Positions 1 to 6,831 of a stretch of DNA of 8,398 nucleotides are shown piece by piece. Below the pieces are notes generated by a model that saw only the letters and a program-made list of their open reading frames with translations, was not told the origin of the DNA and ran no database searches. Each line of letters starts with the position of its first letter. Within the stretch, counting starts at the first letter, position 1. Both the position numbers and the translations under genes were made by a program. The stretch is from Magnetococcales bacterium. Lineage in GTDB: Bacteria; Pseudomonadota; Magnetococcia; Magnetococcales; DC0425bin3. Location of the stretch: assembly GCA_015229045.1 (NCBI GenBank), contig JADGCJ010000141.1, positions 1 to 8,398 of the forward strand, written 5' to 3'.

Positions 1-28
1 CAAGGGGGCAGGCGGAGCCTCCCCCTTG
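1..28. repeat. Strong intergenic hairpin at the left window edge
   Basis: CAAGGGGG (1-8) pairs with CCCCCTTG (21-28). Inside it, after a bulged C at 9, AGGC (10-13) pairs with GCCT (17-20) around a GGA loop. This gives about 12 base pairs, mostly G-C. No T-run follows directly, since the sequence continues GATCCCCCAACCCC, so it is not a textbook intrinsic terminator. It could still end transcription of a gene to the left, or be a dispersed palindromic repeat like the GGGGCTTCGCCCC elements at 61-79 and 8379-8390. The window starts at the first stem base, so the element may extend further left. Confidence 0.6.
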
Positions 29-60
29 GATCCCCCAACCCCTTTTAATAATAAAGATTT

Positions 61-79
61 TTTGGGGCTTCGCCCCAAA
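61..79. repeat. GGGGCTTCGCCCC hairpin in the leader of the GAPDH gene
   Basis: TTTGGGGC (61-68) and GCCCCAAA (72-79) form a perfect 8-bp stem with a TTC loop. An AT-rich island (43-63, containing TTTTAATAATAAAG and then six T residues) lies just before it. The stem ends four bases before the probable Shine-Dalgarno GAGGG (83-87) of the GAPDH gene. It could therefore lie in the mRNA leader and affect ribosome access or mRNA stability. The same core, GGGCTTCGCCCC, occurs at 8379-8390 at the other end of the window, which points to a dispersed REP-like repeat rather than a gene-specific element. The AT-rich island is the only promoter-like sequence before the gene, but no convincing -35/-10 pair could be set. 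Confidence 0.6.
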
Positions 80-98
80 TCTGAGGGAAAAAGACACC

Positions 99-1334
99 AT
101 GAAACTCGGCATCAACGGCCTGGGACGCATCGGCAAACTGACCCTGTGGCGCCAACTGGCCCTGAAACACTTTCCCGAAATTGTCGTCAACGTTGGACGC
201 CCGGTCGGATGCTCACTGCATGATCTATTGCATATGGCAACGACCGATAGCACCTACGGTCATCTGAGCAATTTTTTGCGTGGATACCAGGGGGGGCGGG
301 TCGTCGAAGAGGCCAACGAGGCAGAAGGCACAGCCGTCATCGATGGTGTCCCGGTCAAGTTTCTTCGCGCAAACCGCAATCCGGCCGACCTGGCCTGGCG
401 CGACCACGGAGTGCGTCTGGTGGTGGATTGCACCGGGGCCTTCCTCGACCCTGCCACGCCAGCCAACGAAAAAGGCGGATCACTACGCGGGCACCTGGAA
501 GCCGGAGCCGGCAAGGTGGTTCTCTCTGCCCCGTTCAAGATACGCAACAAGGGGCTGGCCATGCCCGAAGATGCCGTCACCGTGGTCATGGGCATCAACG
601 ACGAAGCCTACAATCCGGCCCGGCATGCCATCGTCTCGGCGGCATCCTGCACGACAACCTGCCTGGCCTTCATGGTCAAGCCGCTGCTGGATCACCTGGG
701 CGCCGAACGGATTCTTTCCGCTTCCATGGTGACGGTGCATGCTGTCACCGGCAGCCAGAGCGTTCTCGATACCATGCCCAAGGCCGGAGCCACCGACCTG
801 CGCAAAACCCGCAGTGTCATGAATAACATCATTCTTACCACCACAGGTGCCGCCAAAACCTTGCGCCTGGTCATTCCGGAGATGGCCAAGATTGGCTTCA
901 TGGCTGAATCGGTGCGCATTCCCACCAGCACCGGCTCTTTGGTGATCCTGTCGGTCAATATGCAGTCCGCCAATGCCGTTTCACCCATCAATCGCAGCGA
1001 TATCAATACCATCTACAAGGATGCCGCCGAAGGCTCCTACGCCGGGTATCTGGTCTACAGCGATGTGCAAAATGTCTCGTCGGACATCATCGGCTTTCCC
1101 CATGCCGCCGCCAGTATCGAGGCCAGCGAAACCCACACGCGCACCGCCTTCACCCGCGTCGATCTGCGCCAACTTCCCCATATTCCAGAACAGGTACGCG
1201 CCACTCTCGAATCTCCCATTGTCGAGATCCCCATCACCCAGGCCGTCATCTACGGCTGGTATGACAATGAGCTGGGCAGTTATGTCAACATGCTGACCGA
1301 AAATCTTGTCCATGTTGCCAATAAAATGGTCTGA
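99..1334 (+). CDS. gap: Divergent glyceraldehyde-3-phosphate dehydrogenase (411 aa)
   Basis: GAPDH-family enzyme, expected to oxidise and phosphorylate glyceraldehyde 3-phosphate (or a related aldehyde) with NAD(P) in the cytoplasm. The Rossmann motif GINGLGRIG is at residues 4-12. The catalytic motif ASCTTTC contains Cys184 (usual form SCTTNC), with the partner His214 in TVHAVTG. Arg273 in VRIPTSTGS matches the phosphate-binding Arg of FRVPTPNVS. The C-terminal YDNELGSYVN (388-397) matches the usual YDNEWGY. At about 335 residues, typical GAPDH is some 75 residues shorter; extra sequence is visible around 60-85, 145-160 and 300-360. The NAD-ribose Asp of the usual IND motif is missing: the sequence is VNVGRP (30-35), so NADP use or another substrate is possible. 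The ATG at 99 has GAGGG eleven bases upstream. The gene stands alone, convergent with the operon and separated from it by 15 bp. The fold assignment is sure; the exact substrate is not. Confidence 0.93.
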   Translation: MKLGINGLGRIGKLTLWRQLALKHFPEIVVNVGRPVGCSLHDLLHMATTDSTYGHLSNFLRGYQGGRVVEEANEAEGTAVIDGVPVKFLRANRNPADLAWRDHGVRLVVDCTGAFLDPATPANEKGGSLRGHLEAGAGKVVLSAPFKIRNKGLAMPEDAVTVVMGINDEAYNPARHAIVSAASCTTTCLAFMVKPLLDHLGAERILSASMVTVHAVTGSQSVLDTMPKAGATDLRKTRSVMNNIILTTTGAAKTLRLVIPEMAKIGFMAESVRIPTSTGSLVILSVNMQSANAVSPINRSDINTIYKDAAEGSYAGYLVYSDVQNVSSDIIGFPHAAASIEASETHTRTAFTRVDLRQLPHIPEQVRATLESPIVEIPITQAVIYGWYDNELGSYVNMLTENLVHVANKMV

Positions 1335-1349
1335 TCACGACCTCTCTTC

Positions 1350-2033
1350 TCATACTTCGTAGCGGTAGCCCATGCCATACACCGAATGGATCACCTCGTG
1401 ATCCGGCGCCGCGCGGGCGATCTTGCGGCGTAGATTCTTGATGTGGCTATCGACCACCCGGTCGGAGACCTCCTGGTCGTCGTCGTAGGCCATCTCCAGG
1501 ATTTGCGAACGGGAGTAGATGCGGCCAGGATGGGAAGCCAGCAGACGCAACAGACGAAATTCGGTGGGGGTGAGATCGAGGCGCTGGTCATTGACGCTGG
1601 CGCGCTGGGCGTTTTTGTCGATCGTCAGGGTCAGGCCATCCCGGCTCTCCTTCGGCACCGATTGGACACGACGCAACACCGCCTTCACCCTGGCCACTAC
1701 CTCGCGGGGACTGAAGGGCTTGCAGATGTAGTCGTCGGCTCCCAGCTCCATGCCCAGCAGACGATCCAGCTCCTCCACCCGGGCCGTGGCCATGATGATG
1801 GGTACCGACGAGGTTTTGCGTACCTCCCGGCATACCGTCAATCCATCCATCCCCGGCAGCATGAGGTCCAACAGGATCAGATCGGGTGCCTTTTCCGCCA
1901 CCGCGCGCAGGGCGGCAGGGCCATCGCCGACCTGGGTCACGGTAAAGCCGGCCCGCAACAGGTAATCGCGTAAAATGCCTGCGATGCTGTGTTCATCTTC
2001 CACCACCAGAATGTTGGGTATCCGGTCGGACAT
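1350..2033 (-). CDS. BaeR-like OmpR-family response regulator
   Basis: DNA-binding response regulator of 227 residues and last gene of the operon. The receiver domain (about 6-120) has the acidic pair Glu12-Asp13, phospho-acceptor Asp56 in LILLDLMLPGMDG, the switch residue Thr83 and Lys105. The OmpR/PhoB winged helix (about 133-227) has LTPTEFRLLRLL, the recognition-helix region DRVVDSHIKNLRRK and the closing VYGMGYRYEV wing. The block ELGADDYICKPFSPREVVAR (96-115) is nearly the same as in E. coli BaeR, which controls envelope-stress and efflux genes. It probably receives phosphate from the kinase encoded just upstream (19 bp gap). An in-frame GTG lies at 2060, but the ATG at 2033 has a near-perfect AAGGAGGT four bases before it and is the better start. 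BaeR-box-like sequences upstream of the operon suggest autoregulation. Orthology with BaeR is not established. Confidence 0.93.
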   Translation of the reverse strand: MSDRIPNILVVEDEHSIAGILRDYLLRAGFTVTQVGDGPAALRAVAEKAPDLILLDLMLPGMDGLTVCREVRKTSSVPIIMATARVEELDRLLGMELGADDYICKPFSPREVVARVKAVLRRVQSVPKESRDGLTLTIDKNAQRASVNDQRLDLTPTEFRLLRLLASHPGRIYSRSQILEMAYDDDQEVSDRVVDSHIKNLRRKIARAAPDHEVIHSVYGMGYRYEV

Positions 2034-2037
2034 GGTG

Positions 2038-2045
2038 ACCTCCTT
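2038..2045 (-). promoter_or_regulatory. Shine-Dalgarno AAGGAGGT fixing the response-regulator start
   Basis: On the minus strand AAGGAGGT is followed by CACC and the ATG at 2033. It lies in the 19-bp gap between the kinase stop (2053-2055) and the regulator. It is the strongest ribosome-binding site in the window, so the regulator may be translated at a higher rate than the kinase before it. Confidence 0.8.
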
Positions 2046-2052
2046 GTTTCTT

Positions 2053-3186
2053 TCAAACACTTTTTTTCAGGACGACATCGATACGCAACCCCCCCAACGG
2101 GGAGGGCGCAGCCGCAATGGTCCCACCATGCGCCGCGACAATCCCCTGACAAATGGCCAACCCCAACCCCGACCCCCCATGATCCCGACTGCGTGAACTC
2201 TCCGCCCGATAGAAACGATCGAACAACCGGGGAAGCTCCTCGACCGGCACAGGGGGCGGGGTGTCGTCAAAACGTACCAGCAAGGCATCGGCCTCGACCA
2301 CCACGGTGACCAGCAATCGCCCACCGGCATCGGTATAGCGGACAGAGTTCTCCACCAGATTGGTCAACAGATGGCGCAACCGTCGCGGATCACCCAGCGT
2401 CACCCAGGGTCTTTCGGCAGGCAGGTGCATCTCCAGGGTGATCCCCGCACCGGCCAGACGCTGCGCAAAACTCTCCAGGAGATCCTCAAGAATGGCCAGC
2501 GGCTCCACGGGATTCATCTCCACCGAGAGGGCACCCAGATCGGCTCGCGCCAACAGATAAAGGTCATCCACCAGACGCGACAACCCCATCACCTCGCCAT
2601 GCAGCACCCCCAGGGTGGTGGCATCGGCGGGATGAATGCCATCCTGCATCGCCTCCACCTGGGCGCGCAATACAGCCAGCGGAGTGCGCAACTCATGGGA
2701 GATGTCGGCCATCCAGCGGCGGCGATTGAGGTTTTGCTCCTCCTGGCTCTTGAGCGCCGCGCTCAGGGCAAGATGCGTCCTGATGCGCGCCCGTACCACG
2801 GCAACAGAGATTGGTTTGCTGATGTAATCCACAGCACCCAGGTCAAACCCCCTGGTTTCATCGATCGCCTCGTTTTTGGAGGTGATGAAGATGACGGGAA
2901 TGGCGCATGTCTTGTCATCCTGTTTCAATTGGTGGCACACGGCGTAGCCATCCATACCCGGCATGACGATATCCAACAGGACAAGGTCGGGTGGCGGGGA
3001 TCCCCGGGCAGCCTTCAGGGCCTGTTCGCCGTTGTGGGCGACCATGACCTTGTAAAACGGCCTGATCGCCGCGACCAGGGTGTCGATCTGGAGGCGTTCG
3101 TCGTCGACGATCAGAATCCGTTGCAGCTGGTCTCTTGGTGTGTCGTTCACATCAGGATCCGCTTGTGACTGAAGAGAGTGGTGCAT
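2053..3186 (-). CDS. Receiver-histidine kinase with a BaeS-like core and no membrane sensor
   Basis: Predicted soluble kinase of 377 residues with no transmembrane segment. The N-terminal receiver (about 22-140) has the acidic pair Asp28-Asp29, phospho-acceptor Asp72 in LVLLDIVMPGMDG and Lys124. A short linker (140-157) leads to HisKA with the H-box ADISHELRTPLAVLRA (160-175; His164). The ATPase domain has the N-box asparagine Asn280 in NLVENSVRYTDAGG, FDRFYRAESSRSR (322-334) and the G2 box GGSGLGLAI (337-345). H-box, N-box and F/G2 regions closely resemble E. coli BaeS, but the periplasmic sensor, membrane helices and HAMP of BaeS are replaced by the receiver. The G1 box is FDDTPPP, without the usual glycines. 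The ATG at 3186 overlaps the preceding gene by 35 bp and has only a weak CAGGG before it. A GTG at 3150, just after the upstream stop (TGATGTG), is a serious alternative start. Likely partner: the BaeR-like regulator downstream. Confidence 0.9.
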   Translation of the reverse strand: MHHSLQSQADPDVNDTPRDQLQRILIVDDERLQIDTLVAAIRPFYKVMVAHNGEQALKAARGSPPPDLVLLDIVMPGMDGYAVCHQLKQDDKTCAIPVIFITSKNEAIDETRGFDLGAVDYISKPISVAVVRARIRTHLALSAALKSQEEQNLNRRRWMADISHELRTPLAVLRAQVEAMQDGIHPADATTLGVLHGEVMGLSRLVDDLYLLARADLGALSVEMNPVEPLAILEDLLESFAQRLAGAGITLEMHLPAERPWVTLGDPRRLRHLLTNLVENSVRYTDAGGRLLVTVVVEADALLVRFDDTPPPVPVEELPRLFDRFYRAESSRSRDHGGSGLGLAICQGIVAAHGGTIAAAPSPLGGLRIDVVLKKSV

Positions 3187-5404
3187 GGCCCTGGATCAAG
3201 CTCTCCCACCCAACAATGCCGTGGTCGGCCTGCAAGCCATGACGGATCAAATGACCGCTCAGGGTTTGCGTCGGGGTGTGCAGGCTGAAGCGGATCAATC
3301 CCAGGCTTTCCGACAACTCCGCCACACCACGACACGACCAGAGGTCTCCCCCGCCCCACCCCACCCGATGCTCGACTTTTTGTTCCCAGCAGCGGCGCAA
3401 AGGCTCCCATTGGCGAGCATAGCGACTTTCCACCCGCAACACACCCGGCAAACACCAGGCGATGAGACTCAACCACCCCGGGGTCGGCAACCATTGAATG
3501 GGAACGGCATCCTGCCAGACCAGAACATCCTCGCACAGCGGGGTCAGGGTGTGGGTCAGGAGGAAGGCATCGAAGAGCGGATCGCGGGGACCCAGACGCT
3601 GATGCAGGGCGATCAGGGCATCGGTTTCGGTCAGGGCGATCCTGGCCTGTTTGTCCGAAACCAGCCAGGAGGTGCCATTCAGATCCAGCGCCACGGTGAC
3701 GGTCAAACCTTCATGGATGGGGGAAGCCTCCCTCCACCCTCCAATCATGAGGGTCGCTGCACGACTTTCACGGCAAGATGCCGTACACCCCTCCACTGCA
3801 AAGGAAGCGGAGCGACCCACCGCCCGATGCAGGGCACGCGCCAGGACCGGATTGGGACGCGGTGACGACACCGAAGCTGCCTCCCTGGGCAGATGGTCGA
3901 GCAACAGATGCTTCTCGCCTTCCTGTTGCACCACGACATGTGCCAGATGAAACGGGCGCGTGGGGGCTCCCAGCCATGAGCCGGTCTGCACATGCAGATG
4001 GAGATGAGGTTGCGGGGAGCGCCCCGAGTTGCCACAGCGCGCCAACACTTGTCCCGGGTCAACCAGGGCCTGCTCGCCGACCGTGAGACTCCCCTGTTGC
4101 AGATGTGCCAACAAGACGTAGTCGCCGCCAGCGAGGGCGATCAGCACATGATTGCCCCAACAATGCCGGGTATCCACCTCGCCGGGGGGGTTGTCGGGCA
4201 GGTCGTCCCGATAGGCCACGACGATACCATGGACCGGCGAACAGATGGCCGCCCCGAAGCAGTGATAATCGGTGAGCTGGCCGCCATCGCCCCGATGCGC
4301 CGAGCCATCGATGACCTGATGAAAATCGAGGGCATGGCGCCACTCTCCCTGATGCGTATGGGGGCCATTCCACCCCTGATACACTTGCCAGGTGCCCAAA
4401 AACGGGGCGCGCAGACCGATGCTCCCCTCGGCGACGCCACGCACCTCCGCCAGGGCGATCGCTTCGGCAGTGGTTTCGGGCAGCTGGGGCGTCGTCAACC
4501 AGTAGCGGCTCCAGGGACCACCTGCCGCCGGTCCCAGGGCCGTCATCAACAGCCAGGTGGTCGAGACGAAGGCCAGAGACAGAGGGGGTAATCCAACATA
4601 GGAGAAGGTGTTGTAGATCGCCAGCGCCACCACGCCGATGCCGCTCGCCGCGATCACCGCCACCAGGAGGGCGCGTCCGCTGGGACGGGCAAAGACTCCC
4701 CCCGTCATGAGGGCCGTCAGCATGGCCGAGGTTCCGGCCAGGGAGAGGACAGGCGATCCCGGCAACACTCCCAGTGCCAACAACTCCACACGCACCACGA
4801 CAAAAGCCAGGATGACCACCAGAAACAGACGGCGTGAGGAGAGCAACACGGCGAGCGCCACCAGCAGGCCCCCGCTCGGCGTGGGGGTGAAATAGATCTG
4901 GCCCATCGAGACCAGCCAGGCCAGGATCGGCTTGGCCAGTCCCTGGGTCAGCAGCAGGTCGCTGGCGACAGGATCAGGCAGCGGTGCCCAAGGCAAAGCC
5001 AGGGAACGCCCCACGGCAAAAGTCGCCACGCCGATCAAAAACAGCGGTGCCGAGAGAACAGGTAATCCCCGTGGCACCACCACCAGGGCATGGATCAGAC
5101 GGCTGACCAGAACAGCCAGCACTCCCGCCAGAAAAGTCATGAGGATCGTGGTCGGAGAGAGAGCGAAATAGCGCCCGATCATCAGGCCCAGCAACACCCC
5201 GTTGACGCAATCCAGATTGGCCACCTGGTTGGGCAACGCCAGCAGACGACGCACAGCCAGGGCAACCGCTCCCCCCAGTCCCCCCAACAGACCTGTGGCC
5301 GGATCGAGCAACGTCGCCATGACCAGCAACCCGTGGGCATGAAAGGATTTGAAGTATAAAAAGGAGCCATACGCCCCCAACAGCGACTGGAAAAAGGGGA
5401 TCAT
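3152..5404 (-). CDS. Urea-transporter-like membrane protein fused to an M23/LytM peptidase domain and an unknown C-terminal region
   Basis: Three-part protein of 750 residues. Residues 1-295 are hydrophobic and follow the bacterial urea-transporter (UT) pattern: LLDPATGLLGGLG (32-44), NLDCVNGVLLGLMIGRY (63-79), GLPVLSAPLFL (113-123), and in the second half SMGQIYFTPTPSGGLL (166-181), a TALMTGGVFA stretch and GLPPLSLAFVSTTWLL. Residues 320-500 form an M23 peptidase domain: HALDF (357-361) with nearby His349 and His351 as possible first zinc ligands, a SPVHGIVVAYRDD strand, GNHVLIAL, LLAHLQQGSLTVG (His434), RCGNSGRSPQ and the HxH motif PHLHLHV (466-472). Residues 500-750 match nothing I recognise and have no clear membrane segment. 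UT proteins normally conduct urea-like small solutes; M23 enzymes normally cut peptidoglycan or glycine-rich peptides. Of two in-frame ATGs, 5410 (overlapping the upstream TGA) and 5404, the latter has GGGGAGG seven bases upstream and is preferred. The first 80 codons of the longer frame to 5488 lie in the decarboxylase gene. Confidence 0.85.
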   Translation of the reverse strand: MIPFFQSLLGAYGSFLYFKSFHAHGLLVMATLLDPATGLLGGLGGAVALAVRRLLALPNQVANLDCVNGVLLGLMIGRYFALSPTTILMTFLAGVLAVLVSRLIHALVVVPRGLPVLSAPLFLIGVATFAVGRSLALPWAPLPDPVASDLLLTQGLAKPILAWLVSMGQIYFTPTPSGGLLVALAVLLSSRRLFLVVILAFVVVRVELLALGVLPGSPVLSLAGTSAMLTALMTGGVFARPSGRALLVAVIAASGIGVVALAIYNTFSYVGLPPLSLAFVSTTWLLMTALGPAAGGPWSRYWLTTPQLPETTAEAIALAEVRGVAEGSIGLRAPFLGTWQVYQGWNGPHTHQGEWRHALDFHQVIDGSAHRGDGGQLTDYHCFGAAICSPVHGIVVAYRDDLPDNPPGEVDTRHCWGNHVLIALAGGDYVLLAHLQQGSLTVGEQALVDPGQVLARCGNSGRSPQPHLHLHVQTGSWLGAPTRPFHLAHVVVQQEGEKHLLLDHLPREAASVSSPRPNPVLARALHRAVGRSASFAVEGCTASCRESRAATLMIGGWREASPIHEGLTVTVALDLNGTSWLVSDKQARIALTETDALIALHQRLGPRDPLFDAFLLTHTLTPLCEDVLVWQDAVPIQWLPTPGWLSLIAWCLPGVLRVESRYARQWEPLRRCWEQKVEHRVGWGGGDLWSCRGVAELSESLGLIRFSLHTPTQTLSGHLIRHGLQADHGIVGWESLIQGHAPLSSVTSGS

Positions 5405-5406
5405 GG

Positions 5407-6816
5407 TCATGCCTCCCCGGGCAGCCGGGTGGTGCTCCATGGCCCGGCACTCTGGTTGAGATGAGCAGGCATGCGCTCCAGGTCGCACAGGGTGGCCAGG
5501 GTTTCCGCCTGGCGAATCACCTCATGCCCACCGCTCTCGCTGACCAGAATGATGGCCGGACGCAACTCGATGAATTGCAGCCACTGGGTATTGTTGTAGG
5601 CGCCCACGGGCGCAAACACCAGGCGATCCCCCACCACCAGAGGGGGCAGAGAGACCGACTGCCGCATGACGTCGATATTCATGCACAGGGGACCGTAAAG
5701 GACGGTCTCCTCCGGCACCCCGGCCTTGGGACGCACCAGCCTGACCGGATGGTGATACCAGAGGCTGGTCAACATGAGGTTGATGCCGGCATCGAGGATG
5801 GCGGCGCGGCGACCATCGGTCAGCCGTTTTGTGCCCACCACCGTCGCCACCAGGGACTGGGCATCATCCACCACGGCGCGACCGCTTTCAAAAATCAACG
5901 TCGGCAGCGGTCCGGGACGTCCGGACAACGCCTTGGCCAGAGTCGTACCGACGATCTCCGCATACTCGGCGACATGGGGCACGGCCTGCTCGGGCGGGGC
6001 GTAGATCCCTTGCAGGGCATTCTGCGAGGGGAGTCCGCCACCGATGTCGAAAAATTGGATGCGGGTGGTACCATCGCTCTCCACCTCGCGCATGAAGTCG
6101 GCCATGAGGCGTACCTGCTCGCCATAGGCACGCGGGTCGAGAATAAAGGTCCCCAGATGGCTATGCAGGCCATTGAGGGTGAGGTGGGGGCTGCACCGCA
6201 CCCGCACCGCTGCCTCGTGCGCCTGGCCGTTTTCCAGATTGAAGCCGAAACGGCTCCAGGGTTCGGTGTAGCCGGTGTTGAAATTGAGCCGCAAGGCGAC
6301 GGGAACCACCCGCTTCCGCTCCTTGGCAATGGCCTCGATGAGCATCAACTCGTCCAGATGGTCCACATGGATGTGCGCCTCTTCGGCGATGGCCCGTTCC
6401 AGGATGGGACGCGGCTTGTAGGGGCCATTGAACAGGATGCGATTGCCGGGGACACCCAGCAGACGCGCCTTGTCGTACTCGGAGCTGGAGACCACCTCCG
6501 CCCAGGAGCCTTCCTGGTGCAGAATGCGGCAGACGGCACTGGTGGTGTTGGTCTTGTAGGACCAGCCGTGTACCACGAAAGGGTGGTGGCGCTCGAAGGC
6601 CTGACGAATGCGCCGCACATTGTGCCGCAGGCGCTGCTCGGAGGTGATGAACAGCGGCGAACCATACAAGGCTACCAGATCGTCGATGGGGATGCCGTCG
6701 ATCTCGGCGCGGGAGATATCGTGCCGCCGATGGCCGAATTTATTGATCGCCCCCAGATGGTGGGATTGAATCATGGGGGGTTCCCAGGCGAGCAGGGAGG
6801 GGGAAGGTTGGTTCAT
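5407..6816 (-). CDS. Fold-type III PLP-dependent decarboxylase (DAP/ornithine decarboxylase-like)
   Basis: Enzyme of 469 residues with the alanine-racemase-like TIM barrel and C-terminal beta domain of LysA, ornithine and arginine decarboxylases. Lys88 in WSYKTN is the expected PLP Schiff-base lysine (usual YAxKAN). It is followed by SWAEVVSSSEYDKARLLGVP (104-123), HSHLGTF (218-224), FDIGGGLPS (256-264) and FESGR (309-313, usual EPGR), which bind PLP. GPLCMNID (375-382) supplies the other subunit's catalytic Cys378, and GAYNNTQWLQF (405-415) closes the site. The residue after the cysteine is Met, not the Asp of ornithine or the Glu of diaminopimelate decarboxylases, so a free diamino acid with a distal amine is not the obvious substrate. 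BtrK-type decarboxylases acting on carrier-bound amino acids also lack an acid there. The start at 6816 has GAGGAG seven bases upstream, and the ATP-grasp stop lies 15 bp before it. Its own stop overlaps a possible start of the next gene (ATGA). Confidence 0.9.
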   Translation of the reverse strand: MNQPSPSLLAWEPPMIQSHHLGAINKFGHRRHDISRAEIDGIPIDDLVALYGSPLFITSEQRLRHNVRRIRQAFERHHPFVVHGWSYKTNTTSAVCRILHQEGSWAEVVSSSEYDKARLLGVPGNRILFNGPYKPRPILERAIAEEAHIHVDHLDELMLIEAIAKERKRVVPVALRLNFNTGYTEPWSRFGFNLENGQAHEAAVRVRCSPHLTLNGLHSHLGTFILDPRAYGEQVRLMADFMREVESDGTTRIQFFDIGGGLPSQNALQGIYAPPEQAVPHVAEYAEIVGTTLAKALSGRPGPLPTLIFESGRAVVDDAQSLVATVVGTKRLTDGRRAAILDAGINLMLTSLWYHHPVRLVRPKAGVPEETVLYGPLCMNIDVMRQSVSLPPLVVGDRLVFAPVGAYNNTQWLQFIELRPAIILVSESGGHEVIRQAETLATLCDLERMPAHLNQSAGPWSTTRLPGEA

Positions 6817-6831
6817 GAAAAATCTCCTCGA

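Noticed and set aside
2371..3168. 265-codon open frame on the plus strand
   Set aside because: It is antisense to the kinase, whose motifs are complete on the minus strand.
5405..5488. Longer start for the UT-M23 gene at 5488
   Set aside because: It would overlap the end of the decarboxylase by 80 bases, and the added residues do not look like UT sequence. GGGGAGG lies seven bases before the ATG at 5404.
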